DNA from: JANRKN01 sp033763435
Lineage (GTDB): Bacteria; Planctomycetota; Phycisphaerae; Phycisphaerales; UBA1924
Direction: 5' to 3'
Length of the DNA stretch: 64,000 nt
Assembly (NCBI GenBank): GCA_033763435.1
Contig: JANRKN010000037.1
Coordinates: 5,959-69,958, forward strand
How positions within the stretch are numbered: the first letter of the stretch is position 1; each line of letters begins with the position of its first letter. Under the pieces are notes generated by a model. It was not told where the DNA came from and made no database searches. It worked only from the letters and a program-made list of their open reading frames with translations. Of the stretch, positions 1 through 8,944 are shown one piece after another. A program made the translations under genes and the position numbers.

Positions 1-1132
1 CGTCGAGCCCGCGGGAGGCGAGGTCTGACGCGATGAGGCACGCCAGTTCGCCCTCGCGCAGGCGCTTCATCGTCGAGTTGCGCTTGCCCTGGGACATATC
101 GCCGTGCATCGGGAAGGCCTCGATCCCGGCCTTGCTCAGCGCGGTCGCGACCTCGTCCACCGTGCGCTTGAGCCGGCAGAACACGACCGTCAGCGCCGGT
201 TCCTCGTGCTTGAGCAGGTGAATCAGCAGTCGCGTCTTGTCCCACGGCTGCACGGTCAGATGGTGCTGCTCGACGAGCGAGACGGTAAGCGAGCCCGCGC
301 TCGTGACGATCTTCTCGGGGTCGCGCATGTGCCGGCGCGCGAGCTTCTCGATCTCGCCAGAGATCGTCGCCGAGACGAAGATGCTCTGCCGCGGGCCCGG
401 GGGCGGGCACTTGTCGAGGATCCGGCGGATGTCGTCGCGGAAGCCGATGTCGAGCATGCGGTCCACTTCATCGAGCACGGCAAAGCGGATCTGGTCCAGA
501 GGCAGCAGCCCGCGCTCGTGCATGTCCAGCACGCGCCCGGGCGTGCCGACGATGATCTCGCCGCCCTTCTCGAGGTTGCGCGACTGCGTGCGGATCGCCT
601 GCCCGCCGTAGACCGTGACGGGGCGGATGGGCGTGAACTTGCCCAGGTCGCGGATTTCCTCGGCGATCTGCAGCGCCAGCTCGCGCGTGGGCGCGAGCAC
701 CAGCGCCTGGAAGGGCGTGCCCGCGTTGCAGGCGTGCAGCAAGGGCAGGCCGAACGCGGCGGTCTTGCCCGTGCCGGTCTTGGCCTGGCCGATCACGTCC
801 TTGCCCGTGAGGATCTGCGGGATGATCTTGGCCTGCACGATCGTCGGGTGCTTGAAGCCCAGCGCCTCGACGCCCTTGAGCACGCTGCTGCGCAGGCCCA
901 GGTCCGCGAAGGTCACCTGCTCGTCGAAGATCTCGGGGCCCTTGCCCGCGTCGCGGTTGTGCGCGAAGTACCCCTCCAGCGCGGCCTGATGCGTGTCGGC
1001 GGGCGGCTGGCTCTCGACCATCTGGCCCGAAGGCGCCGCCTGAGTCTCGGCGGCGGGATTGGTCGCGGGCGTGCTCGGGTTCGGGCCGGGAGTGTGGGGG
1101 GCGTTCGCGTGCGAGTCGGAAGTCTGGTTCAT
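1..1132 (-). CDS. DEAD-box-type ATP-dependent RNA helicase, C-terminal end cut off by window edge
   Basis: The reading frame is open from an ATG at 1132 down to base 1, so about 377 residues are present and the C-terminal part is missing. After about 60 Pro/Ala/Thr-rich residues come the superfamily 2 helicase motifs in order: a Q-motif-like segment (GFKHPTIVQ), motif I (AKTGTGKT), Ia (PTRELA), Ib (TPGR), motif II written DEVD instead of DEAD, III (SAT), and the start of the second RecA-like lobe (VFCRLKRTVDEV, then SDLASRGLD at the edge). The family unwinds short RNA duplexes using ATP, in ribosome assembly or RNA decay. The Ala-to-Val change in motif II keeps both acidic residues, so activity is expected. 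A TATACT box lies about 100 bases upstream (1237 to 1232 on the minus strand). Family certain, exact orthologue (RhlE or CsdA type) not determined. Confidence 0.93.
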   Translation of the reverse strand, partial: MNQTSDSHANAPHTPGPNPSTPATNPAAETQAAPSGQMVESQPPADTHQAALEGYFAHNRDAGKGPEIFDEQVTFADLGLRSSVLKGVEALGFKHPTIVQAKIIPQILTGKDVIGQAKTGTGKTAAFGLPLLHACNAGTPFQALVLAPTRELALQIAEEIRDLGKFTPIRPVTVYGGQAIRTQSRNLEKGGEIIVGTPGRVLDMHERGLLPLDQIRFAVLDEVDRMLDIGFRDDIRRILDKCPPPGPRQSIFVSATISGEIEKLARRHMRDPEKIVTSAGSLTVSLVEQHHLTVQPWDKTRLLIHLLKHEEPALTVVFCRLKRTVDEVATALSKAGIEAFPMHGDMSQGKRNSTMKRLREGELACLIASDLASRGLD

Positions 1133-1239
1133 TTCTGGGGGATCTTGTCTGATTTACAGACGGCAAACACCAGCGTCCTCCGCGGCGTGTTCGACGCGTC
1201 GCGGGCCGGCCTCGTGGTCCAAGAGAGCCCAAGTATAGG

Positions 1240-2070
1240 TCAGCCGGGAGCTTGGCCCGAGTCCGGGCGCTGTTCGGTTGCCGCGGGCGTGTGGGTCAGC
1301 TCGATCAGCGCGGCATGCTTGGCCAGCGTCGCCGCCGCGGTCGAGGCCGCCGCGAGCCACCCCGGCCAGCCGTCGCGCCACGCGCTCTTCAGGACGACCT
1401 GCTTCAGGAACGCGCCCGCGGGCGAGGTGCAGAGCTTGAGCACGCTGCCGCGCCGGCCTTCGCGCGCCATGCTGCGCGCCATGGTGCGCGCGTGGACCAT
1501 CTGCTTCTCGAAGAACTCGCCGAAGGTGCCGATGGAGTCGTGCCTGAGCACGCCCGCGAGGTCGGCGTGGGTTCCGCGCGTGAGTTCGAGCTTGTCGTGG
1601 GGGTCCAGCCCGCCCCAGCGCGCCGCGCCCGCGCGAACGAGCCGCAGCCGCCACTCGGGCTGCCAGACGTGGTTCAGGGGCTGGTCGCGGTAGTAGACCA
1701 CGCGCCGAACGCGATACCCCGCGATCGCCGGATCGTCGCGCTCGATGGCCGCTCGGATCGCGCGCGCAAGCTCGGGCTCGACGCTTTCATCGGAGTCGAT
1801 TGACAGCACCCAGTGGTCCGCGCTCCGTGGCGCGCCTTCGGGCGTCTGAGACGCGAGTTCCAGCGCGAGCTGCTTGGTCGCGACGTGTCCGCGCCAATGG
1901 GTGCGCAGCACGCGGGCGTTGAACCGGGTGAGGAGTTCGAGCGTGCCGTCGGATGAGCCCGAGTCCACCGCGAGGATCTCGGCGTTGACGATCGGCGCGA
2001 GCGAGTCGAGCGTGCGCTCGAGCGTCGCTCGGTTATTCTTGCAGACGATGGCGGCCGAGAGCGAGGGCAT
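1240..2070 (-). CDS. Glycosyltransferase family 2
   Basis: 276 residues from the ATG at 2070. That start was chosen because the GT-A fold begins at once (SLSAAIVCKNN) and a GGAG lies just upstream; a longer frame reaching 2241 adds only low-complexity residues. The signature is a family 2 nucleotide-binding half: AAIVCKNN, the conserved AVDSGSSDGT, and the DxD-like SIDSDESVEPE that would hold the metal and sugar nucleotide. The C-terminal half (HDKLEL, then EKQMVHARTMARSM) resembles the WaaE/KdtX-like LPS core glycosyltransferase subgroup. It is transcribed away from the WaaP-like kinase gene with only 64 bases between the starts, so both probably act on a surface glycolipid or polysaccharide. 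The sugar is not predictable. Confidence 0.88.
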   Translation of the reverse strand: MPSLSAAIVCKNNRATLERTLDSLAPIVNAEILAVDSGSSDGTLELLTRFNARVLRTHWRGHVATKQLALELASQTPEGAPRSADHWVLSIDSDESVEPELARAIRAAIERDDPAIAGYRVRRVVYYRDQPLNHVWQPEWRLRLVRAGAARWGGLDPHDKLELTRGTHADLAGVLRHDSIGTFGEFFEKQMVHARTMARSMAREGRRGSVLKLCTSPAGAFLKQVVLKSAWRDGWPGWLAAASTAAATLAKHAALIELTHTPAATEQRPDSGQAPG

Positions 2071-2134
2071 ATCTCCGACCGACAGCGTACGGGCACCCCG
2101 GGCCTCGGGCGCTGGGCCCGTGCGTCTGCTGCGC

Positions 2135-3046
2135 ATGGGCGACTCGGCGCGCGATGCCGCGCCTCGCTGGGCGCTGGCGCTCGAGTCCTTTGACCCCGCC
2201 TCGCCCCCCGCGGGCGTGCGCGTCCTCAAGCGCGAGAACACCTCGGGCGTCTTTCACGCGCGGTTCCTCGGGCGCGAGGTCGTCATCAAGTCGCGCGTGA
2301 CCGTCGGCCTCTGGGCGCGGCTTCGGCAGCTTTTCAGGCCCGGCAAGGCCTGGCGCCAGTGGGAGGGGGCCCAGTGGCTCCGCGCTCAGAACCTGCCGAC
2401 CGCCGAGCCCTTGGTGCTTGCCTCGCGTCGATCGCGCGCGGGGCTCGAAGAGCTGCTGGTGCTGGCGCACGTGCCGGGCAAGACCCTCCTCGAACACCTC
2501 GCCGACGCGTCGCTGCCCGTCCGGCTGCAGCACGTGCTTGCGCGCGAGGCGGGCCGGCTGGTCGCGGCGATGGTCCTGCCCGCGCCCGACATGCGCGGGC
2601 GGTTCAATCGCGACCACAAGCCGAGCAATCTGCTCGTGCCCCGGCTCACGCCCGCGGGCGCGGAGATCGCGGTGATCGACACGGTCGACCTTCGCCCGAT
2701 TCTCAGGCCCAAGCAGGCCGCGGGGTTTGCTCGGCGGATGCTGGCCTCGATGGTGATCGAACCGACGGGCTGCGGCGTGCCCCCGCGCCGCGCGCTGATG
2801 GCCCGCGCACTCGTCGCCTGCTGGCACGAACTGGCCTGCCGCGCCGACGCCTCGGGCCGGGTCAGGCAGGCCGGGTATCGCCCGGGGGCGATGCGCGCGA
2901 CCCAGGCCGGTCGGCTCGCGAGGCTTCATCTGCGCCGTCAGTGGGAGCGCATCGCGCGCCTGATCGAGGCCCACGGCGACCCCACGCCCAAGGTCAACCC
3001 GCTTTCGACCCCTTCTCCCGGCGCAGAGCCGGCGGCCGGCGGATAA
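2135..3046 (+). CDS. Lipopolysaccharide kinase (Kdo/WaaP-like) family protein
   Basis: 303 residues from the ATG at 2135; a GTG at 2120 in the same frame is an alternative. The protein has a kinase fold: VVIKSRV (ATP-binding Lys region), the hinge LLVLAHVPGKTLLEHL, then NRDHKPSNLL around residues 158-167, which matches the protein-kinase catalytic loop HRDLKPSN with Asp160 and Asn165 kept, and IDTVD in place of the metal-binding DFG. This arrangement is typical of the WaaP/KdkA sugar kinases, which phosphorylate heptose or Kdo in lipopolysaccharide inner core at the inner face of the cytoplasmic membrane. The divergent glycosyltransferase gene next door supports a surface-glycan role. Substrate unproven. 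Confidence 0.75.
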   Translation: MGDSARDAAPRWALALESFDPASPPAGVRVLKRENTSGVFHARFLGREVVIKSRVTVGLWARLRQLFRPGKAWRQWEGAQWLRAQNLPTAEPLVLASRRSRAGLEELLVLAHVPGKTLLEHLADASLPVRLQHVLAREAGRLVAAMVLPAPDMRGRFNRDHKPSNLLVPRLTPAGAEIAVIDTVDLRPILRPKQAAGFARRMLASMVIEPTGCGVPPRRALMARALVACWHELACRADASGRVRQAGYRPGAMRATQAGRLARLHLRRQWERIARLIEAHGDPTPKVNPLSTPSPGAEPAAGG

Positions 3047-3057
3047 TCCGCGAACGC

Positions 3058-4257
3058 ATGTCGGCCCTGCCGCCCATCCCCCCGTTCTCCGACGCGCCGG
3101 CGCCCGCCGCCGACGCCGGGATGCCGCTCGGCCCCCAACCGGCAGGCCCCCAACCGGCAGGCCCCCAATCGACCGGCCCCCAACTGGCCTCGGGCGTTTC
3201 GCCCGCGATCCCGCTCGCCGCGACCGAGCCCGACGCCTTCACGCCGCCCCCGCTCGCGCCGCTCCAGCCGACTTTCAGCGCGACCGACCCCGACACGCGC
3301 GTCTATGTGGGCGATTGCCGGGAGCTCTTGCCGCGGATCCCCGAGGTTGCGCGAGGCGAGGTGGACCTGGTCTTTGCCGATCCGCCCTTCAACTGGAACC
3401 GCGCGTACGACCGCTGGCACGACAAGATGCCGGATGCCGAGTACCTGCGCTTCACGTACGACTGGCTGGACCTGTGCGTGAACAGCCTGAAGCCGACGGG
3501 CTCGATGTGGGTCAACATCCCCGACGACTGGGCGGCCGAGATCGTCGTGCACCTCAAGCAGCGCCAGATGACGATGGTCAACTGGTGCGTCTGGCACTAT
3601 CGCTTCGGCCAGAACACGCGCGTGCGGTTCATCAACTCCAAGGTCCACGCGCTGTACTTCTGCAAGGACGCCGACCGGCGCACCTGGAACGCCGAACCCG
3701 TCCTCGAGATCTCCGACCGCGCCGCGATCTACGGCGACACGCGGACGCTCTCCAAGAAAGACGGCCTGCCCCCGGGCCGGCGCGTGCCGATGGACGTCTG
3801 GTACGGCACGTTCTGGGGCCGGGTGCAGGGCAACAACGCCGAACGCCGCCATCAGCACGACAACCAGCTCCCGGAGATCTACCTCGACCGCGTCGTGCGC
3901 AGCTCGAGCAACGCGGGCGACCTGGTGCTCGATCCGTTCGTGGGCTCGGGCACGACGGGCGTGATGGCCCGCGCGGTCGGTCGGCGATTCATCGGCACCG
4001 AGTTCAGCCTCGACAACGCCGACCGCGCCTTCAAGCGCATCCTCGAAGGCCCAGTCCGGATGCTCACCGATGGGCCACAGTCGACCGCCATCTTCCGCAA
4101 GCGCAAGGCGCTCGACGTGCCCGCCCCCGGAACGCACTCTGCCGGAACCCATATGCCGGGAACCCCCGCGCCCTTCGGCGCCGCCCGCGACCTGCGCGCG
4201 CATGCCCAGATTTCAGGCCCCGAACGCTCCGAACCGCCCGCGCCGCGGGGCGTCTAA
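3058..4257 (+). CDS. Site-specific DNA methyltransferase, beta class, orphan
   Basis: 399 residues. Residues 80-400 are an S-adenosylmethionine-dependent amino-methyltransferase: the catalytic motif IV is DPPF (108-111) and the SAM-binding motif I is DPFVGSGTT (starting at 292). Motif IV before motif I with the target-recognition part between them is the beta-class order, as in CcrM and other N6-adenine or N4-cytosine enzymes. FIGTEF just after motif I fits motif II. The first 80 residues are Pro/Ala-rich and carry a five-residue repeat (GPQPA) encoded by a 15-base tandem repeat. No restriction gene is adjacent, so it looks like an orphan (regulatory or epigenetic) methyltransferase. The start follows the previous stop by 11 bases; GATAAT at 3042-3047 could be a promoter -10 box. 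Confidence 0.92.
   Translation: MSALPPIPPFSDAPAPAADAGMPLGPQPAGPQPAGPQSTGPQLASGVSPAIPLAATEPDAFTPPPLAPLQPTFSATDPDTRVYVGDCRELLPRIPEVARGEVDLVFADPPFNWNRAYDRWHDKMPDAEYLRFTYDWLDLCVNSLKPTGSMWVNIPDDWAAEIVVHLKQRQMTMVNWCVWHYRFGQNTRVRFINSKVHALYFCKDADRRTWNAEPVLEISDRAAIYGDTRTLSKKDGLPPGRRVPMDVWYGTFWGRVQGNNAERRHQHDNQLPEIYLDRVVRSSSNAGDLVLDPFVGSGTTGVMARAVGRRFIGTEFSLDNADRAFKRILEGPVRMLTDGPQSTAIFRKRKALDVPAPGTHSAGTHMPGTPAPFGAARDLRAHAQISGPERSEPPAPRGV
3131..3190 (+). repeat. 15-base tandem repeat inside the methyltransferase gene, about 4 copies
   Basis: Units gcccccaaccggcag start at 3131, 3146, 3161 and 3176; the first two are identical and the last two diverged. Because the unit is five codons long, copy number can change without breaking the frame. 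It encodes a Gly-Pro-Gln-Pro-Ala linker before the catalytic domain. Confidence 0.85.
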
Positions 4258-4289
4258 ACGGTGAGCATCACGCGGAAAGGACGCCCCCG

Positions 4290-5327
4290 ATGGTCAGCCT
4301 GCCCTGGAACATCAGCCTTTGCCTCTGGCTCGCCGCGGGCGCAGCGGCGCCGACCGCGCTGGCTCCCCTCGAAACCGGCTCCGCGCCGATGGGCGCGCCT
4401 CTCGTGTCTGAGCTTGAGTCCGGCGGGGCCGATCCAACCAAGATCGACAGCGTCGATGATCTTCTGACCGCGCTCGAGCGCGCGGACGAAGGGCTCAAGA
4501 CCCTCACCGCCGACATCGTGTACGACAAGGTCTTCGATCTCGCGGGCGACCAGCAGACGCGCCGGGGCAAGGTCTACTTCGAGGCTCTCGCGGGCCAGCC
4601 CGGGTCCGAGGGCACCAAGGCGCGCCGGTTCGCGATCGACTTTGACCAGCTCATCGTCGGCGGCGCGACCGGCCGCGTCGAGAACGAACGCAAGGGCTAC
4701 ATCTTCGATGGGCAGTGGCTCGTCGAGCGCACGCCGGGCCAGAAGCAGATCATCAAGCGCCAGGTCGCGCCCCCGGGCGAAAAGTTCGACCCGCTGCGCA
4801 TCGGCGAAGGCCCGCTGCCCCTTCCCATCGGCCAGAAGAAGTCCGACATCCTCAGCCGCTACCGCGCCGAACTGCTCCCCGCCGACAAAGACGTCGCCGA
4901 GGGCGACAAAGGCTTCGTCATGGGCTCGTACCAGCTCCGGCTCGTGCCCCGGCCCGAGCGTGAGCGCGAGGACGAGTTCCGCGAGATCCGGCTCTGGTAC
5001 CGCGCGTCGGGCGACGGCGCGAACCTGCTCCCGCGCATGGCGCGCACCCGCGCGCGCTCGGGCGATGAAACCACCGTGCGGCTCATCAACGTCAAGCTGA
5101 ATGCCGCGATCCCCGCCGAGGTGATGGACACCACGACGCCGCCCGGCTGGGACGCGGACATCCGCCCCTGGCGCGGCAAGGTCTCCGACGCGCAGAGTGC
5201 GGCCGCGGCGCTCGAGGCCGAACCCGTCCCGCCCGAGACTGTGCCCACCGAAACCAAAGTCCTCCCCGCCGAAACGCCCAAGAAGCCCGAAAGCAAGCCC
5301 GAGCCCAAGCCGGAGCCGAAGCCTTGA
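4290..5327 (+). CDS. LolA-like outer-membrane lipoprotein carrier family protein
   Basis: 345 residues from the ATG at 4290, preceded by ggaaagg as ribosome binding site. A hydrophobic N-terminus (NISLCLWLAAGAAAPTALA) looks like an export signal. The mature part begins with SVDDLLTALERADEGLKTLTA and continues with strands such as QTRRGKVYFE and RRFAIDFDQLIV, the pattern of the LolA/LolB half-barrel (a helix then antiparallel strands over a hydrophobic groove), which carries lipoproteins across the periplasm. It is larger than LolA (about 200 residues) and ends in a Pro/Glu/Lys repeat tail (KPEPKPEPKP). Its stop overlaps the next start (TTGA), so it is probably translated together with the TPR/peptidase protein. 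True LolA function is an inference. Confidence 0.6.
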   Translation: MVSLPWNISLCLWLAAGAAAPTALAPLETGSAPMGAPLVSELESGGADPTKIDSVDDLLTALERADEGLKTLTADIVYDKVFDLAGDQQTRRGKVYFEALAGQPGSEGTKARRFAIDFDQLIVGGATGRVENERKGYIFDGQWLVERTPGQKQIIKRQVAPPGEKFDPLRIGEGPLPLPIGQKKSDILSRYRAELLPADKDVAEGDKGFVMGSYQLRLVPRPEREREDEFREIRLWYRASGDGANLLPRMARTRARSGDETTVRLINVKLNAAIPAEVMDTTTPPGWDADIRPWRGKVSDAQSAAAALEAEPVPPETVPTETKVLPAETPKKPESKPEPKPEPKP

Positions 5328-8008
5328 CGCCCCGCCCCGCGCGACTTCTGCTCCTGCTCGCGGGCTGGGCCTGGCCCGCGCTCGCGCAGGACGTCGCGCC
5401 CGAGGGCAACCAGGACGCCACCGCGCCGCGGGGCCTCGTGGCGCCAGAAGAACAAGAAAGCACCGAGCCCGAGCTCGCGCAGGGCGTCCGCACGCTGCTC
5501 GATCAGGGCTTCTTGTCCGTTCAAGAACGGCGCGACCTTCGCATTCTCCACGGCGCATGGACGCTCGAAGACCTTGACACCCCCGCCCGTCGCGCGCGCG
5601 CGGCGCTGCGGGCGGGCGTCCTCGACGACGCGAGCCTCCGCGCGCCCTCCGCGGCGCCCGAAGACCGCGCCGAGGCCGCCACGCTTGCCGGTGAGTTTGC
5701 CCGCGCGCTCGACGAACTGGGCGATGCGCCGAGTGTCCGCGCGCAGCGGCTTCGCGCGCTCGCGCTCCGTGGGCTGGGCAAGGTCGATGAGTGCATCGCG
5801 ACGCTGGACGCTCTGGCCGCGCGGCTCGCGGGCGCGCAGCTCGAAGCGGGCGAACTGGCCGAGGGCGTGCGGGCGCTGGCGCTGCGAGCGCGCATGAAGG
5901 GCCAGGAATCGACGGGCGGGCGCGACTTCAAGGCGCTCATGGCGCTGCTCGCGCAGGCGCGCACGGGCGCGGGGGCCTTCAGCCCCGACGTGCGCCTCGC
6001 TGAGGCCGAGCTGCTGTACGAGAAGGACAACTTCGCCGAGGCGGGCGCGACGCTGGGCGAGCTGCTGTCGCTGAATCCGCGCGACGCGCGGGCGTACGCG
6101 CTGCTGGGGCAGATGGCCGTCGACGGGCTGGACCTGGACAAGGCCGAGGCGATCGCCGCGCGGCTCGACGAACTGCGCACGACGATCACGACGACGCAGG
6201 CCGCGCCCAGCGTGCTGGCCTCGCGCGTGCGTGTCGCGTCGGCGCTGCGGCTCAACGACCCCGACGCCGCGGAAACCGCCCTCGCCCCCGCGCTCGCGGT
6301 CTTTCCTTCGCACGCGATCGTGCGGGAGGCGCAGCTGGGCATCGTCGCCTCGCGCTTTGACCCCGCCGCGATCGACACCGCGCTCGCCGAACGCGACCAG
6401 ACTCACGGCGCGCGGCTGGCCGACGCGCACCTGCATGTCGGGCGCGTGCTCAGCGAGCGCCGGCAGTACGAGCTGGCGTCGAAGTATCTCGAGCAGGCCT
6501 CCGCGCGCGAGCCGCTGTGGGCCGCGCCGTGGACCGAGCTGGGCTTGCTCGAGGTTCAGGCCGGTCGCGACGATCGTGCGGCGTCCGCGCTCAAGAAAGC
6601 CGCCGCGCTCGACCCCTTCAATGTCCGCGTCGCCAACTCGCTCAAGCTCATCACCGAACTCGCGACCTACGCGACCTTCGAGAGCGCGCACTTCATCGTC
6701 CGCTGCAAGCCCGGGCGCGATGAGGTCCTGGCGCGCGAGATGCTGCCTGTGCTCGAGCGCCTGCACGCGCGCGTCGCGGGCAACGCGCCGGGCGGGATCG
6801 ATTTCGTTCCGCCTCAGAAGACGATGATCCAGGTGCTGCCCGATCACCGCTGGTTCAGCGTGCGGATCACGGGCATGCCCAGCGTGCACACGTTCGCCGC
6901 GTCGACAGGCCCGGTGATCGCGATGGAGTCGCCCGCGCTCGAGCCCGGCACGCTCGTGGGCACGTACGACTGGCCCCGCGTGCTGCAGCACGAGTACACC
7001 CACACCGTCACGCTCGCGCGCACCAACAACCGCATCGCGCACTGGTTCACCGAGGCCGCGGCCGTCTATCTCGAGGACAGCCCGGTCGATTTCTCCCGCG
7101 CGCAGCTCCTCACCCGCGCGGTGCTGAACAACGAATTGCTCGGGCCCGACGAGATCAACCTCGCCTTCGCGCGCCCGAAGAGGCCGACCGACCGCGCGCT
7201 GGCGTACGCGCAGGGCTGGTGGATGTACTCGTTCATCATCGAGCGCTGGGGCCCGCGCGCGCCGCTGGAGATCATGGACCGGTACGCGAGGGGCCAGCGC
7301 GAGCGCGAGGCGATGCGCGAGGTGCTGGGCCTCGAGCGCGACGCGTTCTTTGCCGAGTTTCAGTCGTGGGCGCTGGGGCAGCTTCGCGCGTGGGGCATGG
7401 TGCCCGCCGAGGGCGTGCCGCGCGTCAAGGAACTGTTCTTGCGCGACAAAGTCGAGCCCGGGCCCGATGAGCCCACCCCCGAGCGCATCGCCGCGTGGCT
7501 CACGGAGTTTCCGGATCATCCCGAGCTGCTCGCGCTCGACCTCGACGAGCGGCTGAAGGCGCTCCCCGAGTCAGGACCCGCGCCCGAAGGCTTGTCGCGC
7601 GAGCTTGCGCCCGTGCTCGAGCGCGCGCTGCGCGTGCGGACGCTGGACCCGCTTCCGCGGCGGGTGCTCGCGCGGCTCGCGCTGGACGCCGGGCAGACCG
7701 AGCGCGCCGCGGAGCATTTGGAGTGGCTCGACGCGCGCGAGCAGCACTCGCCCGTGTTCGCCGCGGAGCTTGCGCGCGTGTACGCTCGATCGGGCTCGAT
7801 GGACCGCGCGAGCGAGAAGGCCGCGCGCGCCGTGCGCATCGCGCCGTTCGATGGCACGCTCCGCGAACTGGCCGCGACCATCGCCGTGCAGCGCAAAGAC
7901 TGGGACCTCGCGCAGGCCCACATCGAGGCTCTCGCGCGCCTCGAGCCCGATCAGCCGCTGCACGCCAAGCGCCTCGAAGCGCTCAAAGCCCTGCGCGAAC
8001 AGAACTGA
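5324..8008 (+). CDS. Exported TPR-repeat protein with peptidase MA-like zinc metalloprotease domain
   Basis: 894 residues with a TTG start inside the TTGA overlap with the upstream gene, followed by a signal peptide (LLLLLAGWAWPALAQ). Residues about 120-460 are helical tetratricopeptide-type repeats (for example DNFAEAGATLGELLSLNPRDARAYALLGQ). Residues about 470-690 form a gluzincin domain: HEYTH at 556-560 with a downstream glutamate in WFTEAAAVYLE (Glu577), the usual layout of peptidase MA/M1-like enzymes. More helical repeats follow to the C-terminus. It probably acts in the periplasm or at the envelope as a scaffolded protease. Coupling to a LolA-like carrier suggests an envelope-maintenance role; the substrate is unknown. 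Confidence 0.82.
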   Translation: MTPRPARLLLLLAGWAWPALAQDVAPEGNQDATAPRGLVAPEEQESTEPELAQGVRTLLDQGFLSVQERRDLRILHGAWTLEDLDTPARRARAALRAGVLDDASLRAPSAAPEDRAEAATLAGEFARALDELGDAPSVRAQRLRALALRGLGKVDECIATLDALAARLAGAQLEAGELAEGVRALALRARMKGQESTGGRDFKALMALLAQARTGAGAFSPDVRLAEAELLYEKDNFAEAGATLGELLSLNPRDARAYALLGQMAVDGLDLDKAEAIAARLDELRTTITTTQAAPSVLASRVRVASALRLNDPDAAETALAPALAVFPSHAIVREAQLGIVASRFDPAAIDTALAERDQTHGARLADAHLHVGRVLSERRQYELASKYLEQASAREPLWAAPWTELGLLEVQAGRDDRAASALKKAAALDPFNVRVANSLKLITELATYATFESAHFIVRCKPGRDEVLAREMLPVLERLHARVAGNAPGGIDFVPPQKTMIQVLPDHRWFSVRITGMPSVHTFAASTGPVIAMESPALEPGTLVGTYDWPRVLQHEYTHTVTLARTNNRIAHWFTEAAAVYLEDSPVDFSRAQLLTRAVLNNELLGPDEINLAFARPKRPTDRALAYAQGWWMYSFIIERWGPRAPLEIMDRYARGQREREAMREVLGLERDAFFAEFQSWALGQLRAWGMVPAEGVPRVKELFLRDKVEPGPDEPTPERIAAWLTEFPDHPELLALDLDERLKALPESGPAPEGLSRELAPVLERALRVRTLDPLPRRVLARLALDAGQTERAAEHLEWLDAREQHSPVFAAELARVYARSGSMDRASEKAARAVRIAPFDGTLRELAATIAVQRKDWDLAQAHIEALARLEPDQPLHAKRLEALKALREQN

Positions 8009-8014
8009 GATCGC

Positions 8015-8824
8015 TCACGCACCCGTGCGCAGCCGTCGCTCCGAGCCCGGCGCGCCCGACAGGATCGCGCGCGACAGGAACGCGCCCTCCGGAATCGCCG
8101 GCGGCGGGCCCGGATCGTCGTTGCCCACCCACCCCGTCCACTCCATAAACCGCGCGCGCAACTGGTCCGTGATCTCCTGCGGCTTCAGGCGCGCCTGCGA
8201 AAAATCCATCACCGGCAGCACCCGCAGCGATGTCTCGCTCGACTTCCAGAGCGACGCCCACGCCGGATCGACCTGAGGCGTGCCATCAATCACCATCGGC
8301 AGCACGCGCGCCCCGGCCTTGCGCACCAGAAACCCAAGCCCCGGATGAAAAGGCCTGATCCGCCTGGGCGGACGCTCGAGCCCGCCCTCCGGGAACAGCC
8401 CGATCACGCCGCCGGCCTCCAAGTGCCGGATCGCCTCGCGCAGCGCGCGCGAGTCCGAGCCCCCCGGGTCCACGTCGATGATCCGCAGCCACTGCCACAT
8501 CGGCTCGAGCAGGGGCGAGCGCATGTCCTCCGCCATCATCCAGCGGATCTCAAACGGGCACGCCGCCTGGATCATGATCGGGTCGATGCCCGCCGTGTGA
8601 TTGCACACGACGATCAGCGGGCCCGGCGCCCGCGACGCGGGGACGTGCTCGGCGCCCGCGACATCGAGCCTGTGGACGACTCGCGCGTAGATCTGCGTCG
8701 CGCGGTACGCGATGCCGAACACCACGTCGTCCTCACCGCGCGGATTGTCCATCACCCAGCGCGCGAACAGGCCGAGCACGACCAGCGCGGCGAGCGTCGC
8801 GGGGATGAGGAGCAGCCAGAACAT
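8015..8824 (-). CDS. plsC: 1-acyl-sn-glycerol-3-phosphate acyltransferase (PlsC-like)
   Basis: 269 residues with an N-terminal membrane helix (LLLIPATLAALVVLGLFARWV). The acyltransferase motif I is H76-TAGI-D81 in CNHTAGIDP, the family's HX4D catalytic pair, and the glycerophosphate-binding motif III is LFPEGG. The family transfers an acyl chain from acyl-ACP or acyl-CoA to lysophosphatidic acid at the membrane, the second acylation in phospholipid synthesis. A paralogous lyso-lipid or ornithine-lipid acyltransferase is possible. It converges with the upstream plus-strand gene (6-base gap). A TAACAT box nine bases before the ATG fits a near-leaderless promoter. Confidence 0.85.
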   Translation of the reverse strand: MFWLLLIPATLAALVVLGLFARWVMDNPRGEDDVVFGIAYRATQIYARVVHRLDVAGAEHVPASRAPGPLIVVCNHTAGIDPIMIQAACPFEIRWMMAEDMRSPLLEPMWQWLRIIDVDPGGSDSRALREAIRHLEAGGVIGLFPEGGLERPPRRIRPFHPGLGFLVRKAGARVLPMVIDGTPQVDPAWASLWKSSETSLRVLPVMDFSQARLKPQEITDQLRARFMEWTGWVGNDDPGPPPAIPEGAFLSRAILSGAPGSERRLRTGA

Positions 8825-8833
8825 CGGAGCGTC

Positions 8834-8839
8834 ATGTTA
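8834..8839 (-). promoter_or_regulatory. TAACAT -10-like box before plsC
   Basis: On the minus strand TAACAT ends nine bases before the ATG at 8824, with no purine-rich ribosome site in between. One of a recurrent set of TAnnnT boxes close to start codons in this window. Confidence 0.4.
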
Positions 8840-8944
8840 GCACTCACAAAGTTAGTGAAGAAGGGGATTTGTGTGTGGTTTTTGTTGGGGGATGTCGGCG
8901 GTGGGGGGGTGGGCCGCGAAGAATGCCCGCGGAGGCCCCTTCGC

